Source: Streptomyces narbonensis
GTDB lineage: Bacteria; Actinomycetota; Actinomycetes; Streptomycetales; Streptomycetaceae
Assembly (NCBI RefSeq): GCF_014649015.1
Contig: NZ_BMSF01000002.1
Coordinates: 62,001-126,000 of the forward strand
Direction: 5' to 3'
Length of the DNA stretch: 64,000 nucleotides
The position numbers and the translations under genes were made by a program. Shown here piece by piece: positions 18,201 to 29,656 of this stretch. Each line of letters starts with the position of its first letter. The stretch's first letter is position 1. Below the pieces are notes generated by a model that worked only from the letters and a program-made list of their open reading frames with translations, was not told the DNA's origin and did no database searches.

Positions 18201-19823
18201 TCAGACCGGATCCCGCAGCCGGTAGCGCTGCAGTTTGCCCGTCGCGGTGCGGGGCAGCGCGTCGAGGAAGACGATCCGGCGGGGCGACTTGTACGGGGCG
18301 AGGCGGGCGCGGACGAAGGCCCGCAGCGCTGCGGCCGTACCGGAGTCGCGCGGCACCCCGTCCCGTACGACCGTGTACGCGACGACGATCTGGCCGCGCA
18401 GCGCGTCGGGGCGGCCCACGACCGCCGTCTCGACGACGTCGGGGTGGTCGAGGAGCGCCTCCTCGACCTGCGGCCCGGCGATGTTGTACCCCGCCGAGAT
18501 GATCATGTCGTCGGCCCGCGAGACGTACCGGAACCAGCCGTCGGGCCGGCGGACGTACGTGTCGCCGGTGACGTTCCAGCCGTCCCGTACGTACTCCGCC
18601 TGGCGCGGATCGGCGAGATACCGGCAGCCCACCGGGCCGCGCACGGCGAGCAGGCCTTCCTCGCCGTCCGGGACCTCCCGGCCCTCCCGGTCCACGATCC
18701 TGGCCTGCCAGCCGGGCACCGGGCGGCCCGTGGTGCCCGGGCGGATGTCGCCGTCGGCGGCCGAGATGAAGATGTGCAGGAGCTCGGTCGCGCCGATGCC
18801 GTTGATCAGGCGCAGGCCCGTGCGGCCGTACCAGGCGTTCCAGGTCGCCTCGGGGAGGTTCTCGCCGGCGGACACGCAGCGCCGCAGCGAACCGATGTCG
18901 GGGGCGCCCTCGCCGGCCAGCTCGTCGAGCATGACGCGGTAGGCCGTCGGGGCGGTGAAGAGCACCGAGACCCGGTGCCGCTCGACCGCCGCGAGGAGCT
19001 GCCGGGGACCGGCCTGTTCGAGGAGGACCGCGCTCGCCCCGGCCCGCAGGGGGAAGACGACGAGCCCGCCGAGGCCGAACGTGAAGGCGAGCGGCGGCGA
19101 ACCGGCGAAGACGTCGTCGGGCAGCGGGCGCAGGACGTGCGCGGAGAACGTGTCGGCGACGGCGAGGACGTCCCGGTGGAAGTGGACGCAGCCCTTCGGC
19201 TGCCCGGTGGTGCCGGAGGTGAAGGCGATGAGCGCCACGTCGTCGGCAGCGGTCGCCACCGCCTCGTACCGGCCGTCACGGCGGGCGGCGAGGGCCAGCA
19301 GGTCGTCCGGGCCGTCCCCGCCGAAGGGGGTGACGCGGAGGTCCGGGATCCGGGCGGCGAGGAGTTCGTCGAGGGAGTGGGCGTCGCAGAGCGCGTGGGT
19401 GCAGCGGGCCGCCTCGGCCATCGCGGCGAGCTCGGGTGCGCGCTGCTGGGCCAGGACGGTGACGGCGACGCCGCCGGCCTTCATCACGGCGAGCCAGCAG
19501 GCGGCGAGCCACGGCGTGGTGGGGCCGCGCAGGAGCACGCGGTTGCCGGGCCGGACCTTCAGGTCGGAGGTGAGGACGTGGGCGATGCGGTCGACCCGGT
19601 CGAGGAGGTCTCCGTAGCTCCAGATCCGGCCCTCGGCGTCGTGGAAGGCGGGCCGGTCGGTGCCGAATCGTTCCACCGTGCGGTCGAGGAGTTCCGCTCC
19701 GCAGTTGAGCCGGTCGGGGTACGCGAGCTCCGGCAGCTCGAAGACGAGGCGGGGCCAGCGCTCCGGCGGAGGCAGGCCGTCGCGGGCGAAGGTGTCGAGA
19801 TGGGCCGAGGGCGTCAGCTCCAT
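18201..19823 (-). CDS. Aromatic acid:CoA ligase, 2-aminobenzoate/benzoate-CoA ligase type
   Basis: 540 residues of the ANL adenylating superfamily. ATP motif AFTSGTTGQPKGC, A5 motif NGIGATELLHIF, hinge region YVSRADDMIISAGYNIAGPQ and the C-terminal catalytic lysine in ATGKLQRYRLR are intact. The N-terminus SAHLDTFARDGLPPPE with FELPELAYPDRLNC is, as I recall, characteristic of 2-aminobenzoate (anthranilate)-CoA ligases, so anthranilate is a good guess; benzoate or salicylate are alternatives. It would make the CoA ester that the FAD/FMN fusion oxidises. Expressed divergently from the acyl-CoA dehydrogenase, with a candidate operator at 19882-19893. Confidence 0.88.
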   Translation of the reverse strand: MELTPSAHLDTFARDGLPPPERWPRLVFELPELAYPDRLNCGAELLDRTVERFGTDRPAFHDAEGRIWSYGDLLDRVDRIAHVLTSDLKVRPGNRVLLRGPTTPWLAACWLAVMKAGGVAVTVLAQQRAPELAAMAEAARCTHALCDAHSLDELLAARIPDLRVTPFGGDGPDDLLALAARRDGRYEAVATAADDVALIAFTSGTTGQPKGCVHFHRDVLAVADTFSAHVLRPLPDDVFAGSPPLAFTFGLGGLVVFPLRAGASAVLLEQAGPRQLLAAVERHRVSVLFTAPTAYRVMLDELAGEGAPDIGSLRRCVSAGENLPEATWNAWYGRTGLRLINGIGATELLHIFISAADGDIRPGTTGRPVPGWQARIVDREGREVPDGEEGLLAVRGPVGCRYLADPRQAEYVRDGWNVTGDTYVRRPDGWFRYVSRADDMIISAGYNIAGPQVEEALLDHPDVVETAVVGRPDALRGQIVVAYTVVRDGVPRDSGTAAALRAFVRARLAPYKSPRRIVFLDALPRTATGKLQRYRLRDPV

Positions 19824-19867
19824 GAGTCCGTCCCCCTGTCGTGGTGGGGTCGCTCAACGCCACACGA

Positions 19868-19893
19868 GCGTATCGTGTTGGTGACGGCAGTCA
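19868..19893 (-). promoter_or_regulatory. Candidate CoA-ligase promoter and TGAC-N4-GTCA operator
   Basis: On the minus strand TGACTGCCGTCA (19893-19882) is followed 7 bases later by GATACG, a -10-like sequence, with the ATG at 19823. It mirrors the site before the crotonase gene (12917-12928): same arms, same 4-base spacer length, similar distance to GATAC. PaaX-type control is inferred, not shown. Confidence 0.45.
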
Positions 19894-19928
19894 ACGGTTC
19901 GCGACAAGAGCGTCGGTCGGCAGAGGGT

Positions 19929-20168
19929 CGAACGTGCCGGGCGGCATAAGGCCGAACGTGCCGGGCGGCACAGGGTCGAACGTGCCGGGCGGCACAGGGT
20001 CGAACGTGCCGGGCGGCACAGGGTCGACCGTGCCGGGCGGCGCACGACGGAACACGCCGGGCGGCGCACGACGGAACACGCCGGGCGGCGCACGACCGAG
20101 CGTGTCGGCCTGCGCACGGAGAAAAGCGCCGCAGGGCGCAGCGACAAGGGCGCCACAGGGCGCCGGAG
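19929..20168. repeat. Tandem array of 24-bp units, each an imperfect hairpin
   Basis: Eight clear consecutive 24-bp units run from 19929 to 20120, based on CGAACGTGCCGGGCGGCAC plus five variable bases; two more diverged units reach 20168. Units 2-4 are identical. Most units contain GTGCC-GGGC-GGCAC, which can fold as a 5-bp hairpin. The array fills the gap between the divergent CoA ligase and acyl-CoA dehydrogenase genes and ends 9 bases before the dehydrogenase start. Because 24 is divisible by 3, long spurious reading frames run through it. Function unknown; no spacers, so not CRISPR. Confidence 0.85.
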
Positions 20169-20177
20169 AGGGCCCAC

Positions 20178-21335
20178 ATGCCCGCATTCTCGCTCGATCC
20201 GGGACAGATCACCTGGTGTGCGGAGCTCCGCGCCCTCGCCGCCGACCACCTCGCGCCGCTCGCCGCGAAGGGCGAGCCGGGCCGCGTCAACCGCCCCCTC
20301 GTCGCCGCCCTCGGCGAACTCGGCCTCCTCGCCCGCCTCTTCGACGCCGGCGCCCTCGACCTCTGCCTCCTGCGCGAATCCCTCGCCCAGGCCTGCACCG
20401 AGGCCGAGACCGCACTCGCCCTCCAGGGCCTCGGCACCCATCCGGTCGCCGCCTTCGGCACGGACGCGCAGCGCGCCCGCTGGCTCCCCGAGGCCGCCGC
20501 CGGACGGGCGGTCGCGGCCTTCGCCCTCTCCGAACCCGGCGCCGGCTCCGACGCCGCCGCCCTCGCCCTCGACGCCGTCCCCGACGGCCGCGGCGGCTGG
20601 CGTCTGCACGGCGAGAAGCGCTGGATCTCCAACGCCCCCGAGGCCGACTTCGCCACCGTCTTCGCCCGCACCACCCGAGGCGCGGGGTCCCGTGGCGTCA
20701 CCGCCTTCCTCGTCCCGGCCGACCGCCCCGGGCTCGGCGGCGAGGCGCTCGACATGCTGTCCCCGCACGCCCTGGGCACCCTCACCTTCGACGGGGTCCC
20801 CGTCGGCGCCGAAGACCTCCTCGGCGAACCGGACCGGGGCTTCCGGGTCGCGATGCACACGCTCAACCTCTTCCGCCCCAGCGTCGGGGCCTTCGCCGTG
20901 GGCATGGCGCAGGCGGCCCTCGACGCCGCAGTCGCCCACACCGCCGATCGCCCCGCCTTCGGCGGACACCTCGCCGACCTCCAGGCCGTCGCCCACCGGA
21001 TCGCCGAGATGGCCACCCGCACCGAAGCCGCCCGCCTGCTCGTCTACGCGGCCGCGGCCGCGTACGACGGCGGAGACCCGGACGTACCCCGCCGCTCCGC
21101 CATGGCCAAACTCCTCGCCACCGAGACCGCCCAGTACGTCGTCGACTCTGCCGTCCAACTCCACGGAGCCCGCGCCCTGCAACGCGGTCACCTCCTCGAA
21201 CACCTCTACCGCGAGGTCCGCGCGCCCCGGATCTACGAGGGAGCCACCGAAGTCCAGCGCACGATCATCGCCAAGGAGCTGTACGCGTCCCACCGGCGTA
21301 GGCTCGACAGCCTCCAGGAGGTGCCGTCCTCATGA
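20178..21335 (+). CDS. Acyl-CoA dehydrogenase
   Basis: 385 residues, FAD-dependent alpha,beta-dehydrogenation of an acyl-CoA. Landmarks: AFALSEPGAGSDAAAL, GEKRWISNAPEADFATVFART, and the catalytic base Glu354 in APRIYEGATEVQR, followed by the typical C-terminal end. GGAGAG ahead of ATG 20178 is the ribosome site; it is embedded at the edge of the 24-bp repeat array. The stop overlaps the Rid gene (ATGA). In this cluster the substrate is probably an alicyclic CoA thioester formed after ring reduction, but the active site does not reveal chain or ring preference. Confidence 0.92.
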   Translation: MPAFSLDPGQITWCAELRALAADHLAPLAAKGEPGRVNRPLVAALGELGLLARLFDAGALDLCLLRESLAQACTEAETALALQGLGTHPVAAFGTDAQRARWLPEAAAGRAVAAFALSEPGAGSDAAALALDAVPDGRGGWRLHGEKRWISNAPEADFATVFARTTRGAGSRGVTAFLVPADRPGLGGEALDMLSPHALGTLTFDGVPVGAEDLLGEPDRGFRVAMHTLNLFRPSVGAFAVGMAQAALDAAVAHTADRPAFGGHLADLQAVAHRIAEMATRTEAARLLVYAAAAAYDGGDPDVPRRSAMAKLLATETAQYVVDSAVQLHGARALQRGHLLEHLYREVRAPRIYEGATEVQRTIIAKELYASHRRRLDSLQEVPSS

Positions 21336-21745
21336 GCCTGCACCGGCACAACCCCGCCGAACTCGCCCCGCCCACCGGCTTCTCCCACGCCGTGACGGCC
21401 ACCGGCTCCCGGCTTGTCTTTCTCGCCGGGCAGACCGCCCTCGACAACGAGGGCGCCGTCGTGGGGGACACCCTCACCGAGCAGTTCACCACGGCCCTCG
21501 GCAATCTGCTCACCGCCCTGCGGCACGCCGGCGGCACCCCCGCCGACCTGGCCCGCGTCACCGTCTACACGACCGACGTCGACGACTACCGCACCCACGC
21601 CCACGAACTCGGGAGGATCTGGCGACGGTTGGCGGGCCGCGACTACCCGGCGATGGCCGTCATCGGAGTCGTACGCCTCTGGGACGAGCAGGCCCGGGTG
21701 GAACTGGACGGCTTCGCGGTCCTGGACGAGCCCGTACACGCTTGA
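21332..21745 (+). CDS. Rid-family (YjgF/YER057c/UK114) protein lacking the canonical arginine
   Basis: 137 residues, small trimer-forming fold: FSHAVTATGSRLVFLAGQTALD, then TEQFTTALGNLLTALRHAGG and VTVYTTDVDDYRTH. True RidA enamine/imine deaminases keep an arginine in a P-A-R-S motif; here the position reads YPAMAVIGV, so the arginine is missing and the protein belongs to one of the Rid subfamilies of unknown reaction. Its ATGA overlap with the acyl-CoA dehydrogenase makes a catabolic role attractive: the 2-aminobenzoyl-CoA pathway produces an enamine-type CoA thioester. That link is inference and is weakened by the missing arginine. Confidence 0.9.
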   Translation: MSLHRHNPAELAPPTGFSHAVTATGSRLVFLAGQTALDNEGAVVGDTLTEQFTTALGNLLTALRHAGGTPADLARVTVYTTDVDDYRTHAHELGRIWRRLAGRDYPAMAVIGVVRLWDEQARVELDGFAVLDEPVHA

Positions 21746-21838
21746 TCAACTGGTCGCCCGGGCAGGCCGGGCTTAGTGTCGAAAGGTGGACTGACCGGCC
21801 CACGGCTCACTCACCAGGCGAGGACCCGAGGTCGCCAA

Positions 21839-23392
21839 ATGAGTACACCCCAGCCGACGCCCCCGGCACAGACGGCCACCCCCAGGAAAGGCAGTGACGG
21901 CAAGGGCATTGCCCTGTTCGTCATCGCGTCCTGTCAACTGATGGTCGTTCTCGACATCACCATCGTGAACATCGCGCTCCCCCACATCCAGACAGCGCTG
22001 GACTTCTCCACCACCAGCCTGTCGTGGGTCGTCAACGCCTACACGCTGACCTTCGGCGGTCTGCTCCTGCTGGGCGGACGCGCAGGTGACATCCTGGGCC
22101 GACGGCGCGTGTTCATCTTCGGTGTGCTGCTCTTCGGACTGGCCTCGCTCTTCTGCGGACTCGCGCAGAGCGAGTGGCAACTCCTCGCGGCCCGCGCCCT
22201 CCAGGGCGTCGGCGGCGCGATAGCCTCCCCGACCTCGCTCTCCCTGATCACCACGACGTTCGACGAAGGCCCGGAACGCAACCGGGCCTTCGGCGTCTTC
22301 GCGGGCGTCTCGGCCGGCGGCGGCGCGATCGGTCTGGTCGCCGGCGGCATGCTCGTCCAATGGCTCGACTGGCGCTGGATCTTCTTCGTCAACGTGCCGA
22401 TCGCGCTGATCATCGCCTTCCTCACCCCGCGACACGTCAAGGAGTCCGAGCGGCACCCCGGCCACTTCGACCTCGCGGGCGCGCTCACCTCCACGCTCGG
22501 CATGGTGGCTCTGGTCTACGGGTTCATCCGGGCCGCCCAGGAGGGCTGGAGCGATCCGTACACGATCGGCTCGTTCGTCGCGGCGGTCGTCCTCCTGGCC
22601 ACCTTCATCCTGATCGAGCGGCGCTCCCAGCAACCCATCACGCCGCTGCACATGTTCGCCGACCGCAACCGCTCGGGCACCTACGTCATCATGCTCTGTC
22701 TGGCGGCGGCCATCTTCGGGATGTTCTTCTTCCTCACCCTGTTCGTCCAACAGGTGCTGGGCTTCAGCCCCCTGGCGACAGGGCTCGCCTTCCTGCCGGT
22801 CAGCGCGATCATCGGGGTCGGCGCCGGCCTCACGTCCAACCTGCTGCCCCGGTACGGCCCGAAACCCTTCATGGTGGTGGGCTCGGTGCTCGCCGCGGCC
22901 GGACTGTCCTGGCTGACCCTGACCGACGTCGACTCCACCTATCTCGGCAGCATCCTCGGACCGATCCTCGTCTTCGGCCTCGGCATGGGCCTGATGTTCG
23001 TCTCCCTGACCATCATGGCGCTGTCGAACGTCGAACCCCAGGAATCCGGCGCCGCGTCCGGTCTGCTCAACGCCATGCAACAGGTGGGCGGTTCGCTGGG
23101 CCTGTCGATCCTGGTGACGGTCTTCGGCACGGCCAGCCGCAACGAGGCGGACACCCAGGTCCCCCTCTTCCTCTCCCAGGCGACCCCGCTGCAGAAGGCC
23201 GAGTTCGCCAAAACGGGCCAGCTTCCCGCTCCCTGGGGCGACCAGGTGCTGACCTCGGGCGTGTCCGCGGGCTTCGTCACAGCGGCGATCTTCGCCGTCG
23301 TCGGCGCCCTGGTGGCCCTCTTCGTGATCCAGGTCCGCCAGTCCGACATCGACCGTCTCAAGGGCGGAATGGGCCCACCGGGCATGGGCTGA
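21839..23392 (+). CDS. MFS transporter, DHA2 (EmrB/QacA) family exporter
   Basis: 517 residues, about 14 hydrophobic segments. ATG 21839 is preferred over the longer frame because it directly precedes the Pro/Thr-rich cytoplasmic start and the first helix. Motif D1 LDITIVNIALPHIQ, motif A GGRAGDILGRRRVF and motif C-like GVSAGGGAIGLVAGGMLVQW identify a proton-driven drug or metabolite exporter of the 14-TMS DHA2 group. It is just after the Rid gene (93-base gap) and could export an aromatic intermediate, but it has its own upstream spacer and could be independent. It ends at a strong hairpin shared with the convergent murA gene. Confidence 0.93.
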   Translation: MSTPQPTPPAQTATPRKGSDGKGIALFVIASCQLMVVLDITIVNIALPHIQTALDFSTTSLSWVVNAYTLTFGGLLLLGGRAGDILGRRRVFIFGVLLFGLASLFCGLAQSEWQLLAARALQGVGGAIASPTSLSLITTTFDEGPERNRAFGVFAGVSAGGGAIGLVAGGMLVQWLDWRWIFFVNVPIALIIAFLTPRHVKESERHPGHFDLAGALTSTLGMVALVYGFIRAAQEGWSDPYTIGSFVAAVVLLATFILIERRSQQPITPLHMFADRNRSGTYVIMLCLAAAIFGMFFFLTLFVQQVLGFSPLATGLAFLPVSAIIGVGAGLTSNLLPRYGPKPFMVVGSVLAAAGLSWLTLTDVDSTYLGSILGPILVFGLGMGLMFVSLTIMALSNVEPQESGAASGLLNAMQQVGGSLGLSILVTVFGTASRNEADTQVPLFLSQATPLQKAEFAKTGQLPAPWGDQVLTSGVSAGFVTAAIFAVVGALVALFVIQVRQSDIDRLKGGMGPPGMG

Positions 23393-23427
23393 CCGACAAC
23401 CCGGTCGGCTCGGCTCGGGCTCAACTC

Positions 23428-23473
23428 GGAGAGCGGTCGGACCCCCCAGGCCTGGGAGGTCCGACCGCTCTCC
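23428..23473. terminator. Strong bidirectional terminator between the MFS gene and murA
   Basis: GGAGAGCGGTCGGACC (23428-23443) pairs perfectly with 23458-23473, a 16-bp stem around a 14-base loop, placed tail to tail between two converging genes. Confidence 0.9.
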
Positions 23474-23492
23474 GACACCTTCAGTCCTGCTC

Positions 23493-25022
23493 TCAGATGT
23501 CCCGGAAGATCTCGATCTGCGCGCCGACCGAGTTGAGGCGCTCCGCGAGTTCCTCGTAGCCGCGGTTGATGACGTACACGTTGCGGAGGACCGACGTGCC
23601 CTCGGCGGCCATCATCGCCAGGAGGACGACCACCGCGGGGCGCAGGGCCGGCGGGCACATCATCTCGGCGGCGCGCCAGCGGGTGGGGCCCTCGACCAGG
23701 ACGCGGTGGGGGTCCAGGAGCTGGAGGCGGCCGCCGAGGCGGTTGAGGTCGGTGAGGTAGATGGCGCGGTTGTCGTAGACCCAGTCGTGGATGAGGGTCT
23801 TGCCCTGTGCCGTCGCCGCGATCGCCGCGAAGAAGGGGACGTTGTCGATGTTCAGGCCCGGGAAGGGCATCGGGTGGATCTTGTCGATCGGCGCCTCCAG
23901 CTTGGAGGGGCGGACCGTCAGGTCGACCAGGCGCGTGCGGCCGTTGTCGGCGGCGTATTCGGCCGAGCGGTCGTGGTCGAGGCCCATCTCCTCCAGGACC
24001 GCGAGCTCGATCTCCATGAACTCGATCGGGACCCGGCGGATGGTCAGCTCGGATTCCGTGACGACCGCCGCGGCCAGCAGGCTCATCGCCTCGACCGGGT
24101 CCTCGGAGGGGGAGTAGTCGACGTCGACGTCGATCTGGGGGATGCCGTGGACGGTCAGGGTGGTGGTGCCGATGCCGTCGACCCGTACGCCCAGCGCCTC
24201 CAGGAAGAAGCACAGGTCCTGGACCATGTAGTTGGAGGAGGCGTTGCGGATGACCGTCACGCCGTCGTGGCGGGCGGCGGCGAGCAGTGCGTTCTCGGTC
24301 ACCGTGTCGCCGCGCTCGGTCAGGACGATCGGGCGGTCGGGGGAGACCGAGCGCTCGACCTGGGCGTGGTAGATCCCCTCGGTGGCCGTGATGTCCAGGC
24401 CGAAGCGCCGCAGCGCGATCATGTGCGGCTCGATCGTGCGCGTACCGAGGTCGCAGCCACCGGCGTACGGCAGCTTGAAGCGGTCCATGCGGTGCAGCAG
24501 CGGGCCGAGGAACATGATGATCGAGCGGGTGCGGATCGCGGCCTCGGCGTCGATGGACTCCATGTCCAGCTCGGCGGGCGGCACGATCTCCAGGTCGACG
24601 CCGTCGTTGATCCAGCGGGTGCGCACGCCGATGGAGTTGAGGACCTCCAGGAGCCGGAAGACCTCTTCGATGCGGGCGACGCGGCGCAGGACCGTGCGGC
24701 CCTTGTTCAGGAGCGAGGCGCAGAGCAGCGCGACACAGGCGTTCTTGCTCGTCTTGACGTCGATGGCTCCGGAGAGCCGACGGCGCCCGACGACGCGGAG
24801 GTGCATCGGTCCCGCGTAACCCAGGGACACGATCTCGCTGTCGAGGGCCTCGCCGATCCGGGCGATCATCTCAAGGCTGATGTTCTGGTTGCCGCGCTCG
24901 ATCCGGTTGACGGCGCTCTGGCTTGTGGCCAGCGCCTCGGCAAGCTGCGTCTGCGTCCAGCCGCGGTGCTGCCGGGCGTCACGGATGAGCTTGCCGATGC
25001 GTACGAGGTAGTCGTCTGCCAT
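23493..25022 (-). CDS. murA: HTH (XRE)-UDP-N-acetylglucosamine 1-carboxyvinyltransferase fusion (MurA2-type)
   Basis: 509 residues. Residues about 7-62 are an XRE helix-turn-helix (RIGKLIRDARQHRGWTQTQ, TSQSAVNRIERGN). The rest is an EPT-fold MurA: catalytic Lys93-Asn94 in TSKNACVALL, the PEP-reactive cysteine Cys190 in YAGGCDLGTRTIEPH, and the C-terminal ALRPAVVVLL and INRGYEELAERLNSVGA blocks. MurA makes enolpyruvyl-UDP-GlcNAc, the first peptidoglycan step; a plain MurA usually exists elsewhere in Streptomyces, so this may be a specialised or DNA-binding version. The ATG has no ribosome site and sits 8 bases after GATAAC, so the mRNA is probably leaderless. Confidence 0.93.
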   Translation of the reverse strand: MADDYLVRIGKLIRDARQHRGWTQTQLAEALATSQSAVNRIERGNQNISLEMIARIGEALDSEIVSLGYAGPMHLRVVGRRRLSGAIDVKTSKNACVALLCASLLNKGRTVLRRVARIEEVFRLLEVLNSIGVRTRWINDGVDLEIVPPAELDMESIDAEAAIRTRSIIMFLGPLLHRMDRFKLPYAGGCDLGTRTIEPHMIALRRFGLDITATEGIYHAQVERSVSPDRPIVLTERGDTVTENALLAAARHDGVTVIRNASSNYMVQDLCFFLEALGVRVDGIGTTTLTVHGIPQIDVDVDYSPSEDPVEAMSLLAAAVVTESELTIRRVPIEFMEIELAVLEEMGLDHDRSAEYAADNGRTRLVDLTVRPSKLEAPIDKIHPMPFPGLNIDNVPFFAAIAATAQGKTLIHDWVYDNRAIYLTDLNRLGGRLQLLDPHRVLVEGPTRWRAAEMMCPPALRPAVVVLLAMMAAEGTSVLRNVYVINRGYEELAERLNSVGAQIEIFRDI

Positions 25023-25030
25023 GGCGTCAC

Positions 25031-25049
25031 GTTATCTCAGATATGAGAT
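25031..25049 (-). promoter_or_regulatory. murA leaderless promoter overlapped by an ATCTCA-N4-TGAGAT inverted repeat
   Basis: Plus-strand GTTATCTCAGATATGAGAT (25031-25049) contains arms ATCTCA/TGAGAT. On the minus strand the same bases supply GATAAC as a -10 placed to start transcription at or near the ATG. An operator covering the -10 would give tight control; the HTH of the encoded protein is an obvious candidate binder. The TTATCTC-N6-GAGAT layout is also found before aconitase. Confidence 0.5.
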
Positions 25050-25073
25050 GGGGCTCGCCATTGGGGTAGGCCG

Positions 25074-25430
25074 TCAGGGTGACAGCGTGTGCGCGGTCGG
25101 GTGACGCGGTTCGTACAGGGGGAGTTCGGCGCCGCTCGGCAGCCGGACGGCCCCGAGCAGTCCCCAGCCCTGGTCGGTGATGGGGCGTGAGATCTCGGCC
25201 CCGCGGTCCTCCAGGGCCGTCAGGGTGCCGGCGATGTCCTCGCACATCAGATAGACCTCGTGCTTCGGCTCGCCCTCCGTGGGATGCACGGCGATCTCGG
25301 CGGGCGGCAGCTTGAAGATGAGCCACCCCCGGCCGGCGTCCACATGGTCGAAGCCGAGGACGTCCTTGAGGAAGTCGCGGTCGGCCTCCGCGTCCTGGGT
25401 GTACAGAATCACGTGCGCGCCGTTGAACAT
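25074..25430 (-). CDS. VOC (glyoxalase/bleomycin-resistance) family protein
   Basis: 118 residues with the beta-alpha-beta-beta-beta pattern repeated once: MFNGAHVILYTQDAEADRDF, then WLIFKLPPAEIAVHP, HEVYLMCEDIAGTLTALEDRG and LPSGAELPLYEPRHP. Candidate metal ligands are His6, His49 (AVHPTE), His57 (KHEVYL) and Glu106 (LYEPRH). The fold covers many dioxygenases, isomerases and drug-binding proteins, so the reaction is unknown. It lies upstream of murA in the same direction, but murA's own promoter lies between. The 166-base gap to the next gene (25431-25596) shows nothing recognisable beyond promoter space. Confidence 0.85.
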   Translation of the reverse strand: MFNGAHVILYTQDAEADRDFLKDVLGFDHVDAGRGWLIFKLPPAEIAVHPTEGEPKHEVYLMCEDIAGTLTALEDRGAEISRPITDQGWGLLGAVRLPSGAELPLYEPRHPTAHTLSP

Positions 25431-25596
25431 GACTCGATCCTCGGTCCGCCGGCCGCCCCCGGCCAGCAGTGCGCCGCCATCCGTGGCCGGCCGTGCGCCG
25501 CCGGCAGTGCGCTGTCGGCGGGTGTCCCCTCAGCTCTATCGCCGCCGTGCTACCCGGCGGTAATCTGCGGGCCCGTCCGCAGCATGGGGGAGTGGC

Positions 25597-26616
<1,020 letters not shown>

Positions 26617-26685
26617 CCGGGGGAGACGCGCGCCACCCGGATCTGCGGGGCGGCCGGGCATGACCGAGCGGCGGGGATGCACTAG

Positions 26686-26709
26686 AGTTATCTCGACATC
26701 GAGATAACT
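26686..26709. promoter_or_regulatory. Perfect 11-bp inverted repeat upstream of aconitase (candidate TamR/MarR-type operator)
   Basis: AGTTATCTCGA and TCGAGATAACT are separated by CA, giving a 24-bp near-perfect palindrome 127 bases before the acnA start. S. coelicolor aconitase (sacA) is reported to be bound by the MarR-family regulator TamR; palindromes of this size are typical of MarR proteins. The assignment to TamR is from memory of that work, not from a matched site. Confidence 0.55.
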
Positions 26710-26749
26710 GCTTACGGCGCACCGCAGCCGCCCGCCCGGTAAGGGTTAC

Positions 26750-26768
26750 CTAACTAAGTCTTACCTTA
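26750..26768. promoter_or_regulatory. AT-rich iron-box-like sequence before aconitase
   Basis: CTAACTAAGTCTTACCTTA agrees at about 12 of 19 positions with the reverse complement of an IdeR/DmdR-type iron box. Together with the flanking GGTTACC it makes an AT-rich island 70-90 bases before the gene of an iron-sulfur enzyme. It may equally be simple promoter sequence. Confidence 0.3.
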
Positions 26769-26769
26769 G

Positions 26770-29550
<2,781 letters not shown>

Positions 29551-29576
29551 CGCGTCGGGTGATCGGCTAGTACGAC

Positions 29577-29612
29577 AAGGGCCCCGCTCCTCGGAAGAGG
29601 AGCGGGGCCCTT
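29577..29612. terminator. Terminator hairpin after acnA, shared with the convergent FG-GAP gene
   Basis: AAGGGCCCCGCTCCTC (29577-29592) pairs perfectly with 29597-29612 around a GGAA tetraloop, a 16-bp stem ending in CCCTT. Confidence 0.92.
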
Positions 29613-29656
29613 GCGCTTGCCCTGAGGCCTAGACGCCCATAGGCGCCCGGGGACGA

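Noticed and set aside
19929..20168. CRISPR array
   Set aside because: 24-bp units are contiguous with no unique spacers, and no cas genes are present.
19841..21301. Plus-strand frame through the 24-bp repeats and acyl-CoA dehydrogenase
   Set aside because: Open only because the repeat length is divisible by three and by shadow bias; it overlaps a confident gene.
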